Assembly: GCA_035650355.1 (NCBI GenBank)
Contig: DASRHT010000052.1
Coordinates: 10,285 to 74,284 of the forward strand
Source: DASRHT01 sp035650355
GTDB taxonomy: Bacteria > Chloroflexota > Ktedonobacteria > Ktedonobacterales > Ktedonobacteraceae
Length of the DNA: 64,000 bases
Direction: 5' to 3'
Numbering within the stretch: the first letter of the stretch is position 1; each line of letters opens with the position of its first letter. Below the pieces are notes generated by a model, which was not told where the DNA came from, did not search any database, and saw only the letters and a list, made by a program, of their open reading frames with translations. A program made the translations under genes and the position numbers. This document shows positions 31,909 to 40,779 of this stretch, in pieces.

Positions 31909-33666
31909 ATGAGTTCTATGCTTAAACCGTCTATCATGTCCTATCGGGATTTGTTTGTTATTTACCTCAAACCGCAATGGCGCAGAACAACGTTGATGGC
32001 GGCGCTGCTCCTCATAAGCATTGGCCTGCAACTGGTCAATCCGCAAATCTTGCGCTATTTCATCGATACGGTTACATCCGGCGGCAATTTACAGCCGCTC
32101 TTGCTGGCAGGAGCGACCTTCATGGGCATCGCGTTGGCGAACCAGGCCATCACCGTCTTTGCAACCTACGAAAGCGAATATGTGGCATGGACAGCTACCA
32201 ATCAACTACGTACTGATCTGGTTGCCCACTGTCTATCGCTGGACATGGCTTTCCACAAGGCCCGGACGGCAGGCGAACTGATCGAACGCATCGATGGCGA
32301 TGTGGACACGCTCTCTAACTTCTTTTCGCAGGCGGTCATTCACCTGCTCGGCAATGGCCTCCTGATCGCGGGCGTGATTGCGCTGCTCTTCGGGATCGAC
32401 TGGCGCGTTGGCCTGGCAATGGGCGGCTTCACGATCCTGGCGCTGGTGGGTTTGACACGCCTACGCGGTTTCGCCGTAAAATTCTGGACCGCTTACCGTC
32501 AAAAAGATGCCGAGTTCTTTGGCTTCCTGGGCGAGCAGTTAGCGGGTACGGAGGATGTACGGGCCAACGGGGCGAGCGGCTATGTGATGCAGCGCTTCTA
32601 CCTACTTATGCGTCAGTGGCTGCCCATTCAGTACAGAGCCAGCATGGCAGCTTATTCTATGGGGGCTACAGCACTGCTGGTCTTCGCTCTCGGCAATGCC
32701 CTGGCTCTGGCGCTGGGAGCGTATCTGTGGAGCACCAGAAGCATCACCCTGGGCACGGTCTACCTCATCTTTTACTATATCAACCTGCTAAACGACCCGA
32801 TAGATAATATCCGTGGGCAACTACAGCAATTGCAGCAGGCTGGAGCTGGCATTGAGCGCGTGAAAGAGCTTCTCCAACTCCAGCCCACCATCAGCGATGG
32901 CACCAGTTCCACGTTGCCAGCAGGCGCACAGACGGTCGCATTTCGCGATGTCTCTTTTAGCTATAACGCGGATGATGTGGTGCTTCATCATCTGAACTTT
33001 CATTTGCAGCCAGGAAAAGTTCTCGGTGTGCTTGGGCGTACGGGTAGCGGCAAGACGACGCTGGCACGCCTGATCCTGCGCCTCTACGATGTTCAGGAAG
33101 GGGAGGTATGCATTGGAGGCAGGCCGGTCCAAACTCTCAAATTGAGCGACTTGCGTCGGTATATCGGCATGGTTACGCAGGATGTCCAGTTGTTCCACGC
33201 CACGGTACGCGACAATCTGACGCTTTTTAATCACACCATCAGCGACTCGCGTATCCTGGCCGCGCTTGACGATCTGGGCCTCTCACCCTGGTACCATTCG
33301 CTGCCAATGGGCCTGGACACCGAGTTGGGCTCGGATGGCGAAGGGCTATCGGCTGGCGAGGCTCAATTGCTGGCATTCACCCGCGTCTTTCTGATTAATC
33401 CGGGTCTGGTGATCCTCGATGAAGCCTCATCGCGCCTGGACCCTGCTACCGAGCAACTGATCGAACGCGCCGTGAGCAAGTTGCTGGCCGGACGCACCGG
33501 CATCGTAATTGCGCACCGTCTCACCACTATTCAACGGGCCGACGAGATTATGGTGATGGAAAACGGCTGTATTATCGAGCATGGAGACAGAGCAGTATTA
33601 GCTGCCGATCCAGCTTCACGCTTTTATCACCTGCTGCAAACAGGACTGGAGGAGGTCCACGCATGA
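31909..33666 (+). CDS. ABC exporter half-transporter, first subunit
   Basis: This 585-residue protein fuses a six-helix type-1 exporter membrane domain (about 25-310) to an ATPase domain with Walker A GRTGSGKTTLARL, signature LSAGEAQLLA (usual form LSGGQ), Walker B LVILDEASSRLD with the catalytic Glu, and H-loop IAHRLTT. It forms a heterodimer with the next gene, with which it overlaps by four bases (ATGA). AAAGGA lies before the ATG. The substrate could be a lipid, drug or peptide. Confidence 0.9.
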   Translation: MSSMLKPSIMSYRDLFVIYLKPQWRRTTLMAALLLISIGLQLVNPQILRYFIDTVTSGGNLQPLLLAGATFMGIALANQAITVFATYESEYVAWTATNQLRTDLVAHCLSLDMAFHKARTAGELIERIDGDVDTLSNFFSQAVIHLLGNGLLIAGVIALLFGIDWRVGLAMGGFTILALVGLTRLRGFAVKFWTAYRQKDAEFFGFLGEQLAGTEDVRANGASGYVMQRFYLLMRQWLPIQYRASMAAYSMGATALLVFALGNALALALGAYLWSTRSITLGTVYLIFYYINLLNDPIDNIRGQLQQLQQAGAGIERVKELLQLQPTISDGTSSTLPAGAQTVAFRDVSFSYNADDVVLHHLNFHLQPGKVLGVLGRTGSGKTTLARLILRLYDVQEGEVCIGGRPVQTLKLSDLRRYIGMVTQDVQLFHATVRDNLTLFNHTISDSRILAALDDLGLSPWYHSLPMGLDTELGSDGEGLSAGEAQLLAFTRVFLINPGLVILDEASSRLDPATEQLIERAVSKLLAGRTGIVIAHRLTTIQRADEIMVMENGCIIEHGDRAVLAADPASRFYHLLQTGLEEVHA

Positions 33667-35420
33667 AAGCCTATCAATATCTGTGGCGCATGATCCGCTA
33701 TCGTCCCTGGCTCTACGCCTTCAACGCGCTGTGCTGGTTTCTTATTCACATCGCGCCGCTCATTCCCGGCCTGATCGCGCAGCAGTTTTTTAATGCGCTC
33801 CCTAAGGCGGGCCATCTCAATTCCGCGCTATGGCTGCTGATCGCTCTGCTGGTTATGACCGCTCTAGCTCGCACCGTCTTGTTTCTTACCGGAGGATGGG
33901 TTGATAGCCTGCATCGTTTCTCTATGAGTGGCTTGCTGCGTCGCAATTTGCTGGAACGCATTCTGGAGCGACCGGGAGCGCGCGCCGTCCCGGAGTCGCC
34001 CGGCGAGGCGATCAGCCGTTTTCGCGACGACGCGAGGCAGGCCGAAGACGCCATTAGCTGGACGCTCGATAGCATTGGCGAGGCGCTCTTCGCCCTCTTC
34101 GCCATCATTATCATGTTCAGGATCAACATTACCATCACGCTGCTGGCCTTCTTCCCGTTAGCAGGTGTGGTAGCGATAGCGCAGGCAATGAGCAGCCGCC
34201 TGGAAAAATATCGCAAGGCCAGCCGCCACGCCACGGGCCGCGTCACCAGCGCCATCGGCGAAATCTTCGGCACGGTGCAGGCAATTAAGGTCGCCACAGC
34301 AGAACCGTATGTCATCGAGCATTTCCAGACGCTCAACGAGCGGCGGCGCGCCACCATGCTCAAAGATCGCGTGTTGGAGCAACTGTTGAACTCCACCTTT
34401 GGCAATACTGTTGGATTAGGCACGGGACTGATATTGATTCTGGCGGCTCAATCGATGCGGGCGGGGCAACTGGGCATCGGCGACCTGGCACTGTTCATCT
34501 ACTATCTGGCCTTCGTGGCCGATTTTACCCAGTTTTTCGGCATGTTTCTGGCCCATTATTCTCAGACGAAAGTAGCCTTCCAACGCATGAATACCTTGCT
34601 ACAGGGCGCGCCGCCGGAAAGATTGGTCGCCCCCAAACCGCTGCACCTGAGCGGCCCGGTTCCAGAGCTAGCAACTCCTACGTCAGTAGAGCAAGCTCTG
34701 ACAAGCCTGGAAGTCTCTGGTCTGACCTACCGGTATCCCGATACAGGGCGCGGCATCGAAAAGATCAGCTTCGCCTTGCAGCGCGATACGCTGACCGTCA
34801 TCACGGGCCGAATCGGCTCGGGCAAAACTACGCTGCTTCAGGTCTTACAGGGACTGCTGCCAAAAGATGCGGGTGAGATCCGCTGGAATGGGCAGTTCAT
34901 TCCCGATCCGGCCTCCTTCTTCGTCCCACCCAGAAGTGCCTACACAGCTCAGGTGCCGCGCCTCTTCAGCGCCACTCTCAAGGAGAACATCCTGCTTGGC
35001 CTGTCGGAGGAGCCGGAGCGATTGGAGCTAGCTTTGCGCACGGCAGTAATGGAAAGCGACATCGCCGAACTGGAGAACGGCCTGGAGACGCTGATCGGCA
35101 CAAGGGGCGTCAAGCTTTCGGGCGGGCAGGCGCAACGGACCGCCGCCGCTCGCATGTTTGTACGCGAGGCCGAACTGCTGATCTTCGACGATCTTTCCAG
35201 CGCCCTCGATGTTGTTACCGAACAGACCATGTGGGAACGGCTCTTCTCGCGACGGCAGCAGACATGCCTGGTCGTCTCGCACCGTCGCGCAGTATTGCAG
35301 CGGGCGCACCATATCATTGTGCTAAAGGAAGGCCGGATCGAGGCGGAGGGGCGGCTCGACGACCTGCTACAACGCTCAGACGAGATGCAGCGGTTATGGT
35401 ACGGAGGGGTGGTAGATTGA
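33663..35420 (+). CDS. ABC exporter half-transporter, second subunit
   Basis: This is the partner of the preceding subunit, also 585 residues, with membrane domain (about 15-320) and ATPase domain. Walker A is GRIGSGKTTLLQV and the signature is the canonical LSGGQAQRTAAAR. The Walker B Glu is replaced by Asp (LLIFDDLSSALD), and H-loop VSHRRAV is kept. The first subunit has a deviant signature and this one a deviant Walker B; both residues contribute to the same composite site, which matches asymmetric heterodimeric exporters with one degenerate ATP site. The gene ends just before REP-like repeats. Confidence 0.9.
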   Translation: MKAYQYLWRMIRYRPWLYAFNALCWFLIHIAPLIPGLIAQQFFNALPKAGHLNSALWLLIALLVMTALARTVLFLTGGWVDSLHRFSMSGLLRRNLLERILERPGARAVPESPGEAISRFRDDARQAEDAISWTLDSIGEALFALFAIIIMFRINITITLLAFFPLAGVVAIAQAMSSRLEKYRKASRHATGRVTSAIGEIFGTVQAIKVATAEPYVIEHFQTLNERRRATMLKDRVLEQLLNSTFGNTVGLGTGLILILAAQSMRAGQLGIGDLALFIYYLAFVADFTQFFGMFLAHYSQTKVAFQRMNTLLQGAPPERLVAPKPLHLSGPVPELATPTSVEQALTSLEVSGLTYRYPDTGRGIEKISFALQRDTLTVITGRIGSGKTTLLQVLQGLLPKDAGEIRWNGQFIPDPASFFVPPRSAYTAQVPRLFSATLKENILLGLSEEPERLELALRTAVMESDIAELENGLETLIGTRGVKLSGGQAQRTAAARMFVREAELLIFDDLSSALDVVTEQTMWERLFSRRQQTCLVVSHRRAVLQRAHHIIVLKEGRIEAEGRLDDLLQRSDEMQRLWYGGVVD

Positions 35421-35427
35421 AATGCCA

Positions 35428-35499
35428 GCAGGGCAGGGGCCAGCCCTGCCTCTACGTCGTGCGCAGGTAGGGGCAATCCCTTGCGGTTGCCCTTTACGG
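35428..35499. repeat. Two adjacent REP-like repeats
   Basis: The first unit is GCAGGGCAGGGGCCAGCCCT continuing GCCTCTAC (35428-35455). The second begins GTAGGGGCAATCCCTTGCGG and ends CCTTTACGG (35467-35499), and is an inverted match to the copy at 14101. Confidence 0.72.
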
Positions 35500-35558
35500 A
35501 GTGATTGACGGGGGACATATACTATACAGTTGAAGAAACAAAAGAGCTGGGAAGGACC

Positions 35559-36296
35559 ATGCCCGAATTGATCTGGGGACGTAACCCCATTTTAGAGACG
35601 CTGCGTGCTAAACGGCGCATCAAACGCATTCTGCTCGCCGAAGGGCAGCGTGATGCGCCGGTCATCAATACTATCATGCAAGAGGCGGAGCAACGGTGCA
35701 TCCCTGTCGAGATTGTGCCGCGCTCACGCCTCGACCAGATGAGCCGGGGCGCAACTCACCAGGGCTGCATCGCTCAGGTCGAAGAGCGTCAATACGCCAC
35801 CACCGATCAAATTCTTGCCTACGCCGCTGAGAAGAACGAACTGCCGCTGCTATTGATCCTTGACGCCATCCAAGACGTCAACAATCTCGGCTCCCTGCTG
35901 CGTACGGCGGAGGCGGCTGGCGTTCACGGCGTCATCATTCCGCAACATCGCGCAGCCGAGGTCAACGCCACCGTCGTCAAAACCTCGGCGGGCGCGACCG
36001 AGCATCTGTTGATCGCTCAGGAAACCAATCTCACCCGCACTATCGAGTATCTCAAGCAGCAAAATGTCTGGGTGGTGGGACTGGCGGGTGAGGCCCAGAC
36101 ATTGTACATGCAGGCCGACCTGACCGGACCGATAGCCCTGGTCGTCGGCAACGAAGGCAAAGGCATTAGCAGGCTGGTGCGGGAACATTGCGACCTGCTC
36201 ATCAAGCTTCCCATGCGCGGCGATATCAACTCGCTCAACGCAGCCGTCGCAGGAAGCATCGCGCTCTATGAGGTGTTGCGACAGCGCGAATGGTAG
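35559..36296 (+). CDS. rlmB: 23S rRNA 2-prime-O-ribose methyltransferase (TrmH/RlmB family)
   Basis: The enzyme methylates a guanosine ribose in 23S rRNA using S-adenosylmethionine. The 245-residue protein begins with the substrate-binding domain (ELIWGRNPILETL) and carries the three SpoU motifs: NNLGSLLRTAEAAGVHGVI, LVVGNEGKGISRLVRE and LPMRGDINSLNAAVAGSIAL, which form the trefoil-knot cofactor site. The ATG at 35559 follows GGAAGG and matches family starts. The last 24 bases of the gene are duplicated 35 bases downstream, around a REP-like unit. Confidence 0.9.
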   Translation: MPELIWGRNPILETLRAKRRIKRILLAEGQRDAPVINTIMQEAEQRCIPVEIVPRSRLDQMSRGATHQGCIAQVEERQYATTDQILAYAAEKNELPLLLILDAIQDVNNLGSLLRTAEAAGVHGVIIPQHRAAEVNATVVKTSAGATEHLLIAQETNLTRTIEYLKQQNVWVVGLAGEAQTLYMQADLTGPIALVVGNEGKGISRLVREHCDLLIKLPMRGDINSLNAAVAGSIALYEVLRQREW

Positions 36297-36354
36297 GGGC
36301 AGGGCTGGCCCCTGCCCTGCAACCCAACAGGGTGTTGCGACAGCGCGAATGGTA
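36272..36354. repeat. REP-like unit flanked by a 24-bp duplication
   Basis: The 24 bases starting GGTGTTGCGACAGCGCGAAT at 36272 recur exactly at 36331. Between them is a REP-like hairpin (GTAGGGGCAGGGCTGGCCCC at 36293 onward). This looks like insertion of the unit with duplication of its target at the end of rlmB, although tandem duplication by slippage is also possible. Confidence 0.75.
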
Positions 36355-36437
36355 ACATTAGTCACATTTGTGACATGTTTGAGAGGCTTAACGTTTTGAA
36401 ATGTACTAATGCTGAGTTCTTTGGGGAGTTTAGGACC

Positions 36438-37427
36438 GTGTTTAAGCACCTTATTCATCATCTGACCATTTTATTTTCCTGTATCGCGGGACTTTTCATC
36501 ATAATGTATGTCCAGCTACCATTTGCCTATGCCGCTAGTGCAACAACTTTGCCAGGGGCAGCGCCTCAGGTGACCGTCAGCCTGCCGGGAGGTGGGCCGC
36601 TGGTGGGACATCCAGGCACGAAGGTACATATTGCAGGCACAGGTTTCACCCCATCCTCAATGGCGGCACTTTACACGACGCCGACGAACGATCCGGCCAA
36701 GTGCAAGTCGGGTGCCGATCCGGCAGGGCTTGGACTGACATCCTTCGCCACAAAGCCCACCGTTGCCGTACAGGCTGATGGAACGTTTCAGGTCGATACC
36801 ACATGGCCCAACAGCGCGGCTACCGCGACCACCCCATACTACGTTTGCGCGACCGATGGATCTGCGGCGCCAGGCTCCCCCGGTGCGCTCTCAGCTACCA
36901 GTTTTACCGTCGCGCAACCTGTGACCATTCAGGTCACGCCACAAAGCCCGACAACAGTTTTGCCTGGCAGCCAGGTTACCGTTTCAGGCACTCAATGGCT
37001 CCCTCCGCAGACGCTGACAGTAGCAATCGTCCCGCCGGGAGCGGCAGGGGTTGTCGTCAGCGATCATGCCACCCCTGATGCAAACGGGAACTTTAGCATT
37101 ATGCTCACTATCCCATCCACAACTGCCGCAGGCACCTATTCTGTCAGCGTGAGCGCGGATGGTGAGCCAACGATGAAGGCCACGCTGGCTAATGCCGTGA
37201 CGGTGAGCGCAGCAGCCACGCCCACACCTACCGCAACTGCCGCACCAAGCCCTACCGCGACAACTGCTCCCACGCCTACAGCCACCACGCCCCCTTCTAC
37301 ACCACCACCAACCAGTGGCGGAGGTAGCGGTGGTATGACAATCCTTATCTTCGCACTGGGAGGCATCGGCGCCGTCCTGATTATCGTCGGCATCGTGCTG
37401 TTCGCCGCCTATTCGCGAGCGCAGTAG
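36438..37427 (+). CDS. Cell-surface protein with Pro/Thr-rich stalk and C-terminal anchor
   Basis: The start chosen is GTG at 36438, with GGGGAG nine bases upstream, giving a clean signal peptide (LTILFSCIAGLFIIMYVQLP, cleaved near AYA-AS). An in-frame ATG at 36375 lacks a good site. Two immunoglobulin-like repeats follow (each beginning like VTVSLPGGGPLVGHPGTKV and VTPQSPTTVLPGSQVTVSG), then a Thr-Pro-rich stalk (TPTPTATAAPSPTATTAPTP) and a C-terminal transmembrane segment (MTILIFALGGIGAVLIIVGI). It is an extracellular, membrane-anchored protein. The kinase gene follows after about 105 bases. Confidence 0.8.
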   Translation: MFKHLIHHLTILFSCIAGLFIIMYVQLPFAYAASATTLPGAAPQVTVSLPGGGPLVGHPGTKVHIAGTGFTPSSMAALYTTPTNDPAKCKSGADPAGLGLTSFATKPTVAVQADGTFQVDTTWPNSAATATTPYYVCATDGSAAPGSPGALSATSFTVAQPVTIQVTPQSPTTVLPGSQVTVSGTQWLPPQTLTVAIVPPGAAGVVVSDHATPDANGNFSIMLTIPSTTAAGTYSVSVSADGEPTMKATLANAVTVSAAATPTPTATAAPSPTATTAPTPTATTPPSTPPPTSGGGSGGMTILIFALGGIGAVLIIVGIVLFAAYSRAQ

Positions 37428-37534
37428 GACGCATCGGGTTTGATACGATTTTAAGGGGATGGGTGTTGCTATTGAAGAGGATGGGCGTAAAATGGTAGAA
37501 TAGCGGTGGCTCATCATGGAAGAGGGATTTCTCT

Positions 37535-40500
37535 TTGCAATTGCTGTCGGACGAACTTACGCCGGGCGCTATTCTGCAAGAACGCTACGAAATTGTCCAG
37601 AGGGCGGGCGGGGGCGGTATGGGAACCGTTTACCAGGCCACGGATCGCCGCGTCGCCGGACGAGTCGTAGCGATTAAAGAGCTGAAGCAGGGCGGCTTGG
37701 ACCAGGAAAACCTGAAGAAGGCCAGGGAACGCTTTGAACGTGAAGCCGCTATCCTGAGCCTTGTTCAGCATGCGCACCTGCCCAGCGTGTACGACTCCTT
37801 TGAGGAATGCGGGCGCTCCTACCTCGTGATGGAGTTTGTCGAGGGGGAGACGCTGCATGAGCGTATGAAGGCTATGCGGAGACCTCTGGAGCCGCTGGTG
37901 GCCCTGAATTATGCGATTCAGCTCTGCGATGTCCTCGATTATCTGCATAACCGGCATGAGCCTATCATTTTTCGTGACCTCAAGCCTTCCAATATTATGA
38001 TTCGCCCGGATGGGCAGGTGATTCTGATTGACTTCGGTATCGCGCGGCACTTCAAGCCAGGCCAAAGCGGCGATACAGAGGCTTTCGGCACGCTCGGCTA
38101 CGTGGCTCCAGAGGTTGGCTACGCCCAGAGCGATGCACGCGCGGATATCTACAGCCTGGGCGCAACGCTGCATCATTGCCTGACGAATCAGGTGCCCGAT
38201 TATGCCGATCTGAACAAGCCTTTTCCATCCATACTTGGTATCAATGCCGCCCCTCCAAAAGAGCTTGATGAGCTGATCCTCAAAATGGTCGAGCGTGATC
38301 CGGCAAAACGCCCGGCAAATATAGCTCAGGTGCAACAAAAACTACAGCGCATCCAGGCGCGATTATCTGCCGAATTAACGCAGCTCCTGGCAAGAGACAC
38401 ATCTCCCTCACTGGCTGCTACTTTCTATTCCAGTCCAACGGAGCAGTTGCACGCCGCCGCTACCTCGCCGCTTACCTCGCCACTCGTCTCTTTGTTGGGC
38501 CGCATCTCTGCCTTGCTGCTGGCGGGCGTGGGACTGGTCCTGCCCTCGTTTGAGCGCACGATTCGCAGTTGGGTGGCGTTGCTGGTAGTGCGAGATACGA
38601 GAGCAAAGATATATGACTGGTATCTGCATGCCCGCTTGCGCCTCACGGCAACGGGCATCTGGACGAGGTCGTTTTTGCTCTTTCTCGCGGGCCTGCTACT
38701 GGGGACGATGATCTTTTGTGTTGAGGCGTATGCCCAGTTTGGTCATTCGTCGTACCGCGTCGAAGCTGGCCTGGTTTTTGTCCTGTTTACCAGTATCATT
38801 CTCACGGGCAATCAGCTCCATGCGGCTGTTCCACGCAATATCTTACTCTGCTGCGGCTTTTTTCTCGCTGTCGCTTTCCTGGCGCTGCTGATCTCTCCCG
38901 GCTTCCAGACGCCCTCCGTCGGTACTGGGCAGTCGGTAATGCTCGATCTTCTGCTGATCTATGGCGTTGTGATCCTGGCGCTGATCGCCCTGGTCGGCAG
39001 CACGAGTATTAAACAGGCTGCCACCAACGCTCCTGCTCCTGCGACCGGACGGCACTGGTCGGCCAGCTTCAGCCATTTTGCGCTGCTGGGATTGACGGGA
39101 ATCTGCTTGCTGATCCAGTTCAGTGTGGGCGCGCAAGAGCAGATCATCTTTGCCCCGGCGGATGTGCGTCCGTTTGCGCTTAGCCTGGATACGTCATTCA
39201 GCCTCAATAACGCTATCGTTTGCTTGCTCATTGCGATTGGCGCGATCTCGTATCTGCGCGCCTTTTTGCCGGTGAGATTTACCGGCTTTGACCGCTTTCT
39301 GGTCTTGCTGCTCTGCCTGCTCTACCTGCCCGCGCAGTACACTTTTGGCCTGTATGAATTTGGGCAGATGTTTCCCGGCCTACCCCAGGCGAGCGCGGTC
39401 GCGCTCAACCTGGTGCTGCTGGCATTCCCTTTGCTCCTATCCCTGCTATCGCTCTTTCCCCTGCCGAGCCACTTTACCTGGATCGGCCATTTGCCGCTGC
39501 TCGCGCTCACTATCCTCTATGGATGGTTGCAAAACGCTCTGGTCGGGCAGGAGCCGTTCCCATTGCTGACGCAAAGCCCATTCCAGGTGATTAATACCCT
39601 GCCCGGATTATCTCCGTCAGGGCAGATCGTGTTTTACGCGCTGGTCGCGGCCTCTCTGCTCTTATTGATGCGTGCCTTGTGGTTCGCCGCCGCCAGAGCG
39701 ACCAGCGCCGGGGACCGCATCGCGCTGTTCGTGATTACGGTGGGTATGGGGGCGCTGCAATGGGTCTTCTGGCAGGAGGCCCAGGCCCTTCCAGGCTTCT
39801 CGCAGAACACAAGTCTGTTATATGCTTCTCTCCTCTCGCTCTTCCTGGGCGGGCTGGCGATCTGCTGCGCCTTTGCAAGCTCGGCCATAGCGGCATTTAG
39901 TGCGCTCTCCGAACGCTATGGCAAATACAACTGGCTCGCCAGACTGCTGATGGCGTTGGATCGCACGCTGGTGCTGGGCGTTACTATTATCAGCCTCCTG
40001 CTGCTGAACTTTTTTGGTGGTCAGGGGGGACCTCTGGCTTACGCCTTTGCTATTCAAGGTCTGGTCGGAGCGACTGTTACCACAGTATTAAGCGTCGGGC
40101 TGATCTTTACCATCGTGCTTGCGCTCTTTGGCTTCATCGCGCTTGTGCGCCTGCGTGCTGCTGTGGGCTGGCCTGAACGCGTGCTGTTGCTGCTCTGTGG
40201 AGCGGTGGGGGTGTCGCTGCTAACCGATCCGAACAATGTGCAACACCTGGGGATCTTCTCAGCAAACACGCAGGCGGTGGCGGGAAACCCGTTCTCGGCC
40301 CTGAATCTCGATCAGGTGGTTGCGTTCTGCATACTTATCGTGGCGCTGCTCTCGCTCTTCTGGCTGCTACGAACCAATATCCGCTCGGATCGCGTCCCGC
40401 TCGGCATCATCTTCGGCAGCGCCGCCTTTTTCGCGCTGCTCAATACCCTCTCCCCACTCCCCTTCTTCTTATTGACCGCGCTCTTTTTGCTATTGCTGGG

Positions 40501-40564
40501 GATGCCAATCGCCGCTCGCATCGAACAAGTGCGGCGCGGCGACGCAACTGTACCAATCAAATAA
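37535..40564 (+). CDS. Ser/Thr protein kinase with large multi-pass membrane domain
   Basis: The first 270 residues form a protein kinase: glycine loop AGGGGMGTVYQ (24-34), Lys48 in VVAIKEL, catalytic loop IIFRDLKPSN (146-148 FRD instead of HRD), DFG at 166-168, and GTLGYVAPEV. The remaining 740 residues hold roughly 15-18 hydrophobic segments with short loops, much larger than the single-helix anchor of PknB-like kinases. It probably senses a membrane or envelope state and phosphorylates cytoplasmic targets. The start is TTG at 37535 with AGAGGGA upstream. The FRD variant is common in some bacterial groups and does not by itself show inactivity. Confidence 0.85.
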   Translation: MQLLSDELTPGAILQERYEIVQRAGGGGMGTVYQATDRRVAGRVVAIKELKQGGLDQENLKKARERFEREAAILSLVQHAHLPSVYDSFEECGRSYLVMEFVEGETLHERMKAMRRPLEPLVALNYAIQLCDVLDYLHNRHEPIIFRDLKPSNIMIRPDGQVILIDFGIARHFKPGQSGDTEAFGTLGYVAPEVGYAQSDARADIYSLGATLHHCLTNQVPDYADLNKPFPSILGINAAPPKELDELILKMVERDPAKRPANIAQVQQKLQRIQARLSAELTQLLARDTSPSLAATFYSSPTEQLHAAATSPLTSPLVSLLGRISALLLAGVGLVLPSFERTIRSWVALLVVRDTRAKIYDWYLHARLRLTATGIWTRSFLLFLAGLLLGTMIFCVEAYAQFGHSSYRVEAGLVFVLFTSIILTGNQLHAAVPRNILLCCGFFLAVAFLALLISPGFQTPSVGTGQSVMLDLLLIYGVVILALIALVGSTSIKQAATNAPAPATGRHWSASFSHFALLGLTGICLLIQFSVGAQEQIIFAPADVRPFALSLDTSFSLNNAIVCLLIAIGAISYLRAFLPVRFTGFDRFLVLLLCLLYLPAQYTFGLYEFGQMFPGLPQASAVALNLVLLAFPLLLSLLSLFPLPSHFTWIGHLPLLALTILYGWLQNALVGQEPFPLLTQSPFQVINTLPGLSPSGQIVFYALVAASLLLLMRALWFAAARATSAGDRIALFVITVGMGALQWVFWQEAQALPGFSQNTSLLYASLLSLFLGGLAICCAFASSAIAAFSALSERYGKYNWLARLLMALDRTLVLGVTIISLLLLNFFGGQGGPLAYAFAIQGLVGATVTTVLSVGLIFTIVLALFGFIALVRLRAAVGWPERVLLLLCGAVGVSLLTDPNNVQHLGIFSANTQAVAGNPFSALNLDQVVAFCILIVALLSLFWLLRTNIRSDRVPLGIIFGSAAFFALLNTLSPLPFFLLTALFLLLLGMPIAARIEQVRRGDATVPIK

Positions 40565-40670
40565 ATGAATATAGACAGGAACGACCCCAGAACTAGTTTC
40601 CCAGGCAACAGCAAAACACGCTTGCAGCTACCCGGGAACAAGCCTGTTTTATACGCTTTTGGGATTGAAA

Positions 40671-40702
40671 TGCCTGGAACAATATAAAAATCGTTCCAGG
40701 CA
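40671..40702. repeat. 10-bp inverted repeat between convergent genes
   Basis: TGCCTGGAAC (40671-40680) and GTTCCAGGCA (40693-40702) form a stem with a 12-base loop between the convergent kinase and acyl-CoA dehydrogenase genes. No T run follows on either side, so terminator function is uncertain. Confidence 0.5.
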
Positions 40703-40779
40703 TGGTATGGTTGATAGCCAATTTGACAGTCAATGGCGCTTACTTTGACTTACATCCTTTTACAACGGCATACAAAAAC

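Noticed and set aside
36358..36374. GTCACATTTGTGAC palindrome upstream of the surface protein
   Set aside because: It resembles but does not match a CRP-type site (TGTGA-N6-TCACA), and no promoter could be placed around it. It is too weak to call as an operator.
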